Shown one piece after another: positions 56,449-64,000 of a stretch of 64,000 nucleotides of DNA. The stretch is from contig JALEQY010000019.1 of NCBI GenBank assembly GCA_022763735.1, forward strand, positions 1 to 64,000, written 5' to 3'. The notes under the pieces are model-generated. The model was not told the DNA's origin and ran no database searches. It saw only the letters and a program-made list of their open reading frames with translations. Origin of the DNA: Clostridiales bacterium. GTDB lineage: Bacteria; Bacillota; Clostridia; Peptostreptococcales; Anaerovoracaceae. Each line of letters opens with the position of its first letter. Position 1 is the stretch's first letter. The position numbers were made by a program, and so were the translations under genes.

Positions 56449-59394
56449 TTATTCCACAGATTTAAGAGCCTCTGCCATATTTATCTTTCTGAGCTTGCGT
56501 CTCATGATCAGATCAACAATAAAAGCAAAGCACAATACAACAGCAACGGCTAAGCCATAACTCTGTATTTCTATTATTTCATTAAAAGAAACTGCATCTA
56601 CTACTATTTTTGACATAATGAATTTATGTAAAAAATATCCGGCAGGAAGACCTGCAATAATTCCCATGATAACCAGTATCAGATTCTCTCTGAACACATA
56701 TGCGCCTGTCTCCCTTGGATAGAAGCCCAGCACCTCAATAGTCGCAATTTCACGTACCCTCTCAGTGATATTGATATTGCTCAGATTGAACAGCACTATG
56801 AATGCCAGTGCACCGGCACATGCTATAACAAGAATAACGATATAGTTCAGGCTGACCATCATGTCATCTACACGGTTTCTCACATCCTCATTGAGAGAAA
56901 TACCTATCACTCCATCGTAGCTGTTAATTTCCTCTGATACTGTTCTGAGATTTTTATTTTCATTTACCGACACAAAAGCTGTTGCCGGTTCATATTTCTT
57001 ATCGAATATATTCTCATAGGTATCATCATTTATGAATATATAATTCGAAACATAATTTCTGTAAATACCGGTGACAGTCAGCTGTACCTTTTCGGTATCA
57101 TCATATTCGACAGTGATGACATCTCCCTTCTTCACACCTGTCATTTCCGCCAGCCTGTTATTGATAACAGCATCGCCTTCATCTGGATACTCAAGGGTAT
57201 TCCCATCTTCCGAAAAGCTGACTGCTGTGCATATATTTTCATCGCCTGTAACCATCAGACTTGCTGATTTGACTGCCTTTCTGCCTCTGAGATTTACGGA
57301 TGTCTGCTGAAGTACTGCTATATTGTCAATATCATCTCTGAATTCCTTTTTGAAATCTCTCAGATTGCGCTCATCAAGCTCGTCAGAAAAAGCAACTGTC
57401 ATATCATACTTTTCAATTTCAGTATACTGGTGATCAGCAATTCCCGCAACTGAGTCGTTTATTCCGAAACCTGCAAGAACAAGTGCTGTACATCCTCCGA
57501 TACCCATTATCATCATTATCATTCGCTTTTTATACCTGAGTATATTCCTGGCCGAAACTTTATGAAGAAACTTCATATGATTCCAGATAAAGCCTATGTG
57601 CTCCAGAATAATGCGTTTTCCAGCCTTCGGTGCCTTTGGCCTCAGTATTTCGGCAGGAGTATGCTTAAGCTGGCCTCTGCATGCAAAAAATGTGGTACCG
57701 GTAGAACATACCAGAGACACAATTAATGAAATTACAGCCAGAGGCAGATCAAAATAATATTCGAGAGGTGCAAAACCGAACATCATTCCGTATGCTATCC
57801 ATATAGCATACGGGAAGAACTTTGAACCCAGCATGAATCCTGCAATGCACCCTATCAGAGCTGCAGATCCGGAATATATCATGTATTTCCACATTATTCT
57901 GCCGTTTGAGAAACCCAGCGCACGCAGAGCACCGATCTGAGTTCTCTCCTCTTCTATCATTCTGGTCATTGTGGTTGAGCATACCAGTGCTGCTATAAGA
58001 AAGAAAAACACAGGAAACACTTTAGCAATGCTGTCAACTATATCCGAATTGCTCTCAAATGACGAGAATCCCATATTGTCATCTCTGGTCTGCATGTACA
58101 GTTCAGGCTCTTCTATTTCTTTCAGTTCTTTCTCTGCATCTTCAATCTTTCTTTCTGCCTGTGCTAGTTCAGCTTCAGCGTCCCTGAATCCGGCTTCTGC
58201 ATCTGCCTTCCCCGAATAATATTCAGCATATCCATCATCCAGCTTTTTTTCACTGGATTTCAATTCTTTTTCTTTTTCTGATATCTGTTTAAGCCCGTCA
58301 TCTATCTGCTCTATTGACGTTTCAATGGTCTGAATCTGTGCGGCAATGCCGGCTGCAGTCTCCGGCGGTGTTTCCGGAACAGCCTGTGCTGCCTCCAGAG
58401 CTGCCTGTGCTTCAGCAAGACCTGCTTCAGCACTCTCCTTTTTATCCAGCAGGTCTGATTTGTTTTCACTCAGGGTCTTTTTGCCGGATTCCAGTCTGCT
58501 TTTATTCTTATCCAGCTTTTCCTTAGCCTCCCTCAGTTCAGCCAGAGCATCAGCCTTCTCTCTTTCATAATCATCTCTGCCGTCCTGAAGTTCTTTTTTG
58601 GCTTTGTCGATTTCATCCTCTGCTTCTTCTATGATTTCATCATATCTTATCTGTCCTCTTTCTTCAGCAGCAGCCTTCACTTTATCTTCAGCAGCAGCTA
58701 TATTGTCATTATATTCATCACTGAATATAAATCCCTGGTTACGGCATACTACAAACATCTCAGTGAAGTATTCAGAATCAAAACTCTTCTCTGGCAGATA
58801 AATATAAGCAGTAATACTGCCGTCTCCCAGAGAAGTTGTGCCTCTCTCGGTTTTCATCAGATAATAAGGTGATTTTGTTATTCCTACGATTTTGTATTCT
58901 CTGTATCTGAACAGATCCTTCGTATCCTTGTCATTCTCATCTGTCACTCTGACAACCTTGCCTATATCATCTTCTGTATAGAAGTGATCGTCCGCCAGAC
59001 ATTCATCACCCGCCTCCGGCATCCTGCCGTACTGTACATCTACCAGATTCAGTTTCTCTGTTATCATATGAGCTCTGAGTACAATTGAATTGCCCCTGCT
59101 GTCAGCTGAGAAGAAATCTTCGGTTATGCCGGCTTCTGCAAAACGCACTTCATCATTATCTTCAATGGCTTCTTCATCTTCCTCCGTATATCCGTATGTA
59201 GATATGAGCCTGAAATCATACATTCTCTGCTGCTCAACATATTCATTGCACGTTTCCATCATAGAAGCCTTGGTATTCTTGACGCCTGCGAAAAAACCGA
59301 CCCCCAGTGCTATTATTGCCATAATGGAGATATATCTTCCCATACTTCCGAATATCGTCCGTCTTATATTCTTGTTGTAGGTTTTATTTGACAT
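56449..59394 (-). CDS. FtsX-like ABC transporter permease with large extracellular coiled coil
   Basis: Two FtsX-like permease domains; Glu/Lys/Ala-rich coiled coil between TM1 and TM2. Confidence 0.92.
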   Translation of the reverse strand: MSNKTYNKNIRRTIFGSMGRYISIMAIIALGVGFFAGVKNTKASMMETCNEYVEQQRMYDFRLISTYGYTEEDEEAIEDNDEVRFAEAGITEDFFSADSRGNSIVLRAHMITEKLNLVDVQYGRMPEAGDECLADDHFYTEDDIGKVVRVTDENDKDTKDLFRYREYKIVGITKSPYYLMKTERGTTSLGDGSITAYIYLPEKSFDSEYFTEMFVVCRNQGFIFSDEYNDNIAAAEDKVKAAAEERGQIRYDEIIEEAEDEIDKAKKELQDGRDDYEREKADALAELREAKEKLDKNKSRLESGKKTLSENKSDLLDKKESAEAGLAEAQAALEAAQAVPETPPETAAGIAAQIQTIETSIEQIDDGLKQISEKEKELKSSEKKLDDGYAEYYSGKADAEAGFRDAEAELAQAERKIEDAEKELKEIEEPELYMQTRDDNMGFSSFESNSDIVDSIAKVFPVFFFLIAALVCSTTMTRMIEEERTQIGALRALGFSNGRIMWKYMIYSGSAALIGCIAGFMLGSKFFPYAIWIAYGMMFGFAPLEYYFDLPLAVISLIVSLVCSTGTTFFACRGQLKHTPAEILRPKAPKAGKRIILEHIGFIWNHMKFLHKVSARNILRYKKRMIMMIMGIGGCTALVLAGFGINDSVAGIADHQYTEIEKYDMTVAFSDELDERNLRDFKKEFRDDIDNIAVLQQTSVNLRGRKAVKSASLMVTGDENICTAVSFSEDGNTLEYPDEGDAVINNRLAEMTGVKKGDVITVEYDDTEKVQLTVTGIYRNYVSNYIFINDDTYENIFDKKYEPATAFVSVNENKNLRTVSEEINSYDGVIGISLNEDVRNRVDDMMVSLNYIVILVIACAGALAFIVLFNLSNINITERVREIATIEVLGFYPRETGAYVFRENLILVIMGIIAGLPAGYFLHKFIMSKIVVDAVSFNEIIEIQSYGLAVAVVLCFAFIVDLIMRRKLRKINMAEALKSVE

Positions 59395-59411
59395 ACGGCC
59401 GCCTCTCTGCT

Positions 59412-60113
59412 TTACCATTCAATATCTTCAATAGGTACAGAATTTTCGTTCACATGTATGGAGTCCACAGTACCGTTCTTGATTTTAACGACTCTGTCCG
59501 CCATTGCTGTAAGTGCAGAATTATGTGTTATTATAACCACAGTCATTCCGTTCAGTCTGCAGGTATCCTGAAGCAGTTTGAGAATGGCTTTACCTGTCTC
59601 ATAATCAAGGGCACCGGTAGGCTCATCACACAACAGAAGCTTCGGATTTTTGGCAAGTGCTCTGGCTATGGCTACCCTCTGCTGCTCACCACCGGACAGC
59701 TGTGCAGGGAAATTGTTCATCCTGGCCTTAAGTCCGACCATTTCCATTACCTGACGGCTGTCAAGCGGATCCTTTGACAGCTGTGAAGAAATTTCAACAT
59801 TCTCCAGTGCGGTCAGGTTCGGTATCAGATTATAAAACTGAAATACGAAGCCTATGTCAAAACGTCTGTAGCTGGCAAGCTGCTTGGTATTAAGAGAAGA
59901 AATATCTCTCTCATCGAGAATCACTCTGCCCTCGGTCAGACTGTCCATTCCTCCCAGAATATTAAGAAGGGTGGTCTTGCCTGCCCCGGACTGTCCTACG
60001 ACGATACATATTTCGCCTTTTTCTATCTCAAAACTTACGTCATGCAGAGCTCTCACCTCGACATCACCAGTCATGTATACTTTGCCCACATTCTCAAAAG
60101 TTACAAAAGACAT
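59412..60113 (-). CDS. ABC transporter ATP-binding protein (LolD/MacB-type)
   Basis: [54 protein letters not shown]. Confidence 0.94.
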   Translation of the reverse strand: MSFVTFENVGKVYMTGDVEVRALHDVSFEIEKGEICIVVGQSGAGKTTLLNILGGMDSLTEGRVILDERDISSLNTKQLASYRRFDIGFVFQFYNLIPNLTALENVEISSQLSKDPLDSRQVMEMVGLKARMNNFPAQLSGGEQQRVAIARALAKNPKLLLCDEPTGALDYETGKAILKLLQDTCRLNGMTVVIITHNSALTAMADRVVKIKNGTVDSIHVNENSVPIEDIEW

Positions 60114-60237
60114 AATTACATTCAGCAGACAACAGATATATCCGCTTACTCCTTTCAAAGTCTTGTTTTATTCTACTATCTTTTTCCGTATTTATCTATA
60201 TAATACCAGTAAATTTTGTTTTTTACCTGATGATTTA

Positions 60238-60266
60238 TTGTTGTTTTTTTCGTATAGTGCTATAAT
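60238..60266 (+). promoter_or_regulatory. Putative promoter for the crotonase gene
   Basis: TTGTTG-17-TATAAT. Confidence 0.55.
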
Positions 60267-60331
60267 GAGAATTGTATCGTTTCGGCACATGTAAAATGCC
60301 GCAGTGATAAAAAGAAAGGAAGGAAGTTAAA

Positions 60332-61108
60332 ATGTTTGAAACCATCAAATATGAAGTAAAAGAAGGTATCGCTTATGTAACTGTCAACAGACCGAAAGCA
60401 ATGAACGCTCTCAATACTGAAGTTCTTGGAGAACTCCATACAGCATTTGAGCAGGTCGCTGCTGACGATGAAGTAAAAGTTGCTATTGTTACAGGTGAAG
60501 GTAAAGCTTTCGTAGCCGGCGCAGATATCGCACAGATGAAGGATCTTGATGCCGTTGCAGGAAGAGCCATGATTGCCAAGGGTCACAGTGTTATGAATCT
60601 CATTGAAGCCATCGATAAACCTGTTATCGCTGCTATTAACGGATTTGCTCTTGGCGGAGGCTGCGAGCTTGCTATGGCCTGTGATATCAGAATAGCTTCA
60701 GAAAAAGCCAAATTCGGTCAGCCGGAAGTAAACCTCGGAATTATCCCTGGCTTTGGCGGAACTCAGAGACTTCCTAGACTCGTAGGCAGATCAATGGCTA
60801 AATACCTGATCATGACTGCAGAAATGATCGGTGCTGAAGAAGCGAAGAATATCGGTCTCGTAGAAAAGGTCGTACCTGCTGAAGATCTTATGGCGGAATG
60901 CGAGAAAATCGCCAGAACCATCATGTCCAAGGCTCCAATAGCAATCTCTGTTGCAAAAACCGTTATCAACAACGGCTACAGCCTTGATCTGAGAGCAGCT
61001 TCAGCTCTGGAAGTAGAAGGCTTCGTAGCACCTTTCGCATCAGAAGACAAAATGGAAGGCATGACAGCATTCCTCGAAAAAAGACCTGCAGAGTTCAAAA
61101 ATAAATAA
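60332..61108 (+). CDS. Enoyl-CoA hydratase/crotonase family protein
   Basis: GIAYVTVNRPKAMNALNTEVLGEL, AFVAGADIAQMKDLDA, NGFALGGGCELAMACDIRIASEKAKFGQPEVNLGIIPGFGGTQRLPRLVG. Confidence 0.95.
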   Translation: MFETIKYEVKEGIAYVTVNRPKAMNALNTEVLGELHTAFEQVAADDEVKVAIVTGEGKAFVAGADIAQMKDLDAVAGRAMIAKGHSVMNLIEAIDKPVIAAINGFALGGGCELAMACDIRIASEKAKFGQPEVNLGIIPGFGGTQRLPRLVGRSMAKYLIMTAEMIGAEEAKNIGLVEKVVPAEDLMAECEKIARTIMSKAPIAISVAKTVINNGYSLDLRAASALEVEGFVAPFASEDKMEGMTAFLEKRPAEFKNK

Positions 61109-61128
61109 ACTGCATAATCTACGATTAC

Positions 61129-61157
61129 AAGCCCCGTCCACTTCGGGCGGGGTTTTC
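61129..61157 (+). terminator. Rho-independent terminator after the first crotonase gene
   Basis: AGCCCCGTCC-ACTTCG-GGCGGGGTTTTC. Confidence 0.8.
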
Positions 61158-61215
61158 TGTTGACACAAGTGATATAATATAAATATAGAATTATTTATAG
61201 AAAGAGGACGGTAAA

Positions 61216-62523
61216 ATGGATGTATCAGTTATTATTTCCGGGCTTGGCCTTATTGCTGCGCTGGCAGGAATGGCAATTCTTATCTTCAAACGTGTCTCCC
61301 CTATCATAATCGGGCCGCTGGCCGCAATTCTGGTATGTCTGACAAGTGGCGAACCCCTGTTTAAAGGAGTCACAGAAACATACATGTCAGGAGTTACAGG
61401 TTTTTTCCTTTCATATTTCTTTATTTTTCTTCTCGGAAATATTTTTGGAAATATCTATCAGAACTCAGGTGCCGCAGCCAGAATCGGCGACATGATATCA
61501 AAGCGATTCGGAGCAAGACACTGTATGCTGGCATGCCTGATATCAGCTGCTATACTAAGCTACGGCGGTATCAACAGCTTTGTAATAATATTCTCGGTAT
61601 ATCCGATTGCCCTTAAGCTTTTTGAAGATGCCGATATTCCTACATATCTGCTTCCAGGTATAGTCTGCGGAGGCATGTGGACCTTCGCCATGACAGGCCC
61701 TTTCACTCCGCAGATACCTAATATCGTTTCCATGCAGTATCTGGGAACACCTTCATATGCAGGACTTCTTCCTGGACTTTCCGGCGCAGCCGTCATGGCA
61801 GTTTCCATTGTGCTCTTCATGAAGCACGCCGCGAAAAAGGCACGTCTCAGAGATGAACACTTCCAGTGGCCTGATGAGGTCAGACGTATAGACAACATCG
61901 ATAACGCTCCCGGAGGGATTGTCTCTGTAATTCCTATACTGGCCGTGCTGCTCATATTCAATATAGCCAAGCTCGATATAGTTATATGTCTGCTGATAGG
62001 TATTATTCTGGCGCTGATTCTGTTCTGGAAGCATCTTCCGAAACCTGAAATGCTGGACATGTTCAACAGTGCTGCAGTCACTTCCATTACAGTAATCATA
62101 AATACTGCTGTAATCGTAGGGTTCGGTTCTGTAGCTAAAGCGACACCGTTCTATTCATATGCTACAGATGTGCTGCTTAACTCCGATGCCAACCCTTATA
62201 TCGTTGCAGCCTTTGGCGCAAATATTTTCGCAGGAATACTGGGCTCCGCATCAGGAGGTATAGCCCTTATGTATGAAACTCTCAGTGATGCATTTCTTGA
62301 TTATGCAAATCAGGGATACAATCTCGGATTCATCCACAGATTATGCTCCGACGGCTCCGGGGGACTTGACTCCCTGCCGTGGAACGGATCTATCGTTTCA
62401 GTATTCGCGATATGCCACACCACCCACAAACTTTCATACAAATATAATTTTGTTACCTGTCTGGTAATACCGGTTGCCGCAACCTTCCTGGTAGCACTGC
62501 CCCTTTGTATTATTTTCGGCTGA
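61216..62523 (+). CDS. GntP family permease
   Basis: LTSGEPLFKGVTETYMSGVTGFFLSYFFIFLLGNIFGNIYQNSGAAARIG, SYGGINSFVIIFSVYPIALKLF; ~12 TM. Confidence 0.85.
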   Translation: MDVSVIISGLGLIAALAGMAILIFKRVSPIIIGPLAAILVCLTSGEPLFKGVTETYMSGVTGFFLSYFFIFLLGNIFGNIYQNSGAAARIGDMISKRFGARHCMLACLISAAILSYGGINSFVIIFSVYPIALKLFEDADIPTYLLPGIVCGGMWTFAMTGPFTPQIPNIVSMQYLGTPSYAGLLPGLSGAAVMAVSIVLFMKHAAKKARLRDEHFQWPDEVRRIDNIDNAPGGIVSVIPILAVLLIFNIAKLDIVICLLIGIILALILFWKHLPKPEMLDMFNSAAVTSITVIINTAVIVGFGSVAKATPFYSYATDVLLNSDANPYIVAAFGANIFAGILGSASGGIALMYETLSDAFLDYANQGYNLGFIHRLCSDGSGGLDSLPWNGSIVSVFAICHTTHKLSYKYNFVTCLVIPVAATFLVALPLCIIFG

Positions 62524-62567
62524 CCCTGGTATTTTACATCACAGACAAATAAAACGGAGGAGATTAT

Positions 62568-63344
62568 ATGTCAGAAGTAATACTTGAAAAACATGAACAT
62601 ACAGCAGTTATAACCCTCAACAGACCTGAATGTCTCAACGCACTGTGCGTTTCCTTCATGAATGAAATCAGCGATGCCCTTGATCAGGTGGAAAAGGACC
62701 CGGAAATATATACTCTCATCATCACAGGTACCGGTCGGGCCTTCATAGCCGGTGCTGATATAAATGAAATGTACGGCAAAGACAAGGATGCCATATTCGC
62801 ATGGTCAGGAGTCGGAAGCACTCTTAATCTGAGGATCGAAACCATGGCGATTCCTGTAATTGCTGCTGTCAACGGTTATGCACTGGGCGGAGGTCTTGAG
62901 CTTGCCATGGCCTGTGATATCAGAATTGCTTCTTCGGATGCCATGATGGGGCTGCCTGAAACAAGTCTGGGTGTTATCAGCGCCGCCGGCGGTACACAGA
63001 GACTGCCCGCCATTGTAGGAGAAGGCATCGCCAGAGAAATGATATATACCGGCAGGAAAATTACTGCCCGGGAAGCTCTCAGGATTCATCTGGTAAACAA
63101 AGTGACTCCACCGGAAGAACTGATGCAGGAAGCCATGAACATGGCTTCTGAAATTAACAGCAGAGGACAGCTGGCTGTACGTGCAGCTAAAAAAACCATA
63201 ACCTTCGCCAGGAGCTCAGGCATTGAAGAAGGCTGTATGTACGAACGTGAAATCTTCAGTGAACTGTTCGGGACGGAAGATCAGAAAAACGCCATGGGTG
63301 ATTTCCTGAACAAAGAGAAGAAAACAGAATTCAGGAACAAATGA
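62568..63344 (+). CDS. Enoyl-CoA hydratase/crotonase family protein (second paralogue)
   Basis: HTAVITLNRPECLNALCVSFMNEI, AFIAGADINEMYG, NGYALGGGLELAMACDIRIASSDAMMGLPETSLGVISAAGGTQRLPAIVG. Confidence 0.95.
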   Translation: MSEVILEKHEHTAVITLNRPECLNALCVSFMNEISDALDQVEKDPEIYTLIITGTGRAFIAGADINEMYGKDKDAIFAWSGVGSTLNLRIETMAIPVIAAVNGYALGGGLELAMACDIRIASSDAMMGLPETSLGVISAAGGTQRLPAIVGEGIAREMIYTGRKITAREALRIHLVNKVTPPEELMQEAMNMASEINSRGQLAVRAAKKTITFARSSGIEEGCMYEREIFSELFGTEDQKNAMGDFLNKEKKTEFRNK

Positions 63345-63365
63345 TTTCAGAAGAAAGGTATAAAT

Positions 63366-64000
63366 ATGTCAGTAAAATTCATCAGCGCCCGGGAAGCGGC
63401 AGAGCTGATTCAGGACAATTCCACCGTAGGAATCGATGGTTTCATCGGTTTCTGCCTGCCAGAAGATATACTTGGAGAAATAGAAACACGCTATATTAAA
63501 GAGGGGCATCCCCGTGCACTTTCCATAGTAAATGTTGCGGGACTTGGCGGGGACGGTAAAGACAGAGGAATAAACCACTTCGCCCACAAAGGTCTTATGC
63601 GCCGTTTTCTGTGCAGCAACCTCAGCCTTGCACCAAAGATATATCCCCTCATAATGGATGACGCATTTCCGACATTCATGCTCCCTCAAGGGGTACTGTC
63701 CCATATGATGCGTGCTATTGCTTCACACAAACCAGGAGTTATCACTCAGGTAGGGATGAAAACCTTTGTGGATCCCAGAATTGACGGCGGATGCATAAAC
63801 AGATCCGCCAGAGAAAGCGGTGAGAAAATTGTACAGCTTCTTAACCTCAACGGTACAGACTACCTCTTCTACCCTGCTTTCCCGCTGGACATCGCCCTTA
63901 TAAAAGGCACCTGTGCTGATACCCGCGGCAATATTTCTCTGGAAAACGAGGCAATACATATAGAGCAGTTTGAAATGGCAGCAGCAGCCAGAAACTCAGG
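63366..64000 (+). CDS. Acyl-CoA:acetate/3-ketoacid CoA-transferase (YdiF/Pct-like), truncated at window edge
   Basis: MSVKFISAREAAELIQDNSTVGIDGFIGFCLPEDILGEIE..., ITQVGMKTFVDPRIDGGCIN; SD AGAAAGG; no stop before 64000. Confidence 0.85.
   Translation, partial: MSVKFISAREAAELIQDNSTVGIDGFIGFCLPEDILGEIETRYIKEGHPRALSIVNVAGLGGDGKDRGINHFAHKGLMRRFLCSNLSLAPKIYPLIMDDAFPTFMLPQGVLSHMMRAIASHKPGVITQVGMKTFVDPRIDGGCINRSARESGEKIVQLLNLNGTDYLFYPAFPLDIALIKGTCADTRGNISLENEAIHIEQFEMAAAARNS

Noticed and set aside
56449-60113. ABC permease/ATPase pair as a bacitracin-type resistance module
   Set aside because: No adjacent two-component system; it is an ordinary FtsX-like/LolD-like exporter of unknown substrate.
1-64000. 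CRISPR array, prophage, integrase or IS element
   Set aside because: No regularly spaced repeats, transposase/integrase ORFs or phage structural genes seen; content is housekeeping-like throughout.

Overview
This window looks like a chromosomal segment of an anaerobic Firmicute (Clostridia-like; inferred from gene content, not tested). It is gene-dense and mostly on the minus strand. I see no CRISPR array, rRNA, prophage or transposase. Recognisable modules:
- a TetR regulator and tRNA-Ser(CGA)
- cell-envelope genes (SH3b/glucosaminidase protein, D,D-carboxypeptidase, ftsEX-envC-like-recJ-ctpA)
- DNA repair (SOS-controlled Y-family polymerase, sbcCD, recX, rmuC, recJ)
- polyphosphate metabolism (ppk-ppx)
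- a nucleoside salvage operon (deoB-pdp-bmp-tetR)
- split transketolase, an orphan mazF, nnrD and mgtE
- NADP-type glutamate dehydrogenase and an Rh-type ammonium channel
- Trk/Ktr potassium uptake and an ABC exporter
- a crotonase/GntP/CoA-transferase cluster running off the right edge.

The most unusual locus is 45052-52004. A ~1625-aa fusion protein (HD hydrolase + long helical region + NadD-like adenylyltransferase + GNAT-like + type I PRTase-like domains) overlaps by 4 bp an LDH/MDH-like dehydrogenase gene, followed 18 bp later by a cysteine-motif flavodoxin-like protein. I propose it as an undescribed nucleotide/NAD-linked system.

Other notable signals are a 20-bp hairpin sequestering the Shine-Dalgarno of a TTG-start PrcB-like gene, several promoter-embedded operators (TetR, SOS box, MATE, gdhA), a MazF without antitoxin, and a Rh50-like channel. 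All family calls are by eye from motifs; no database search was run.
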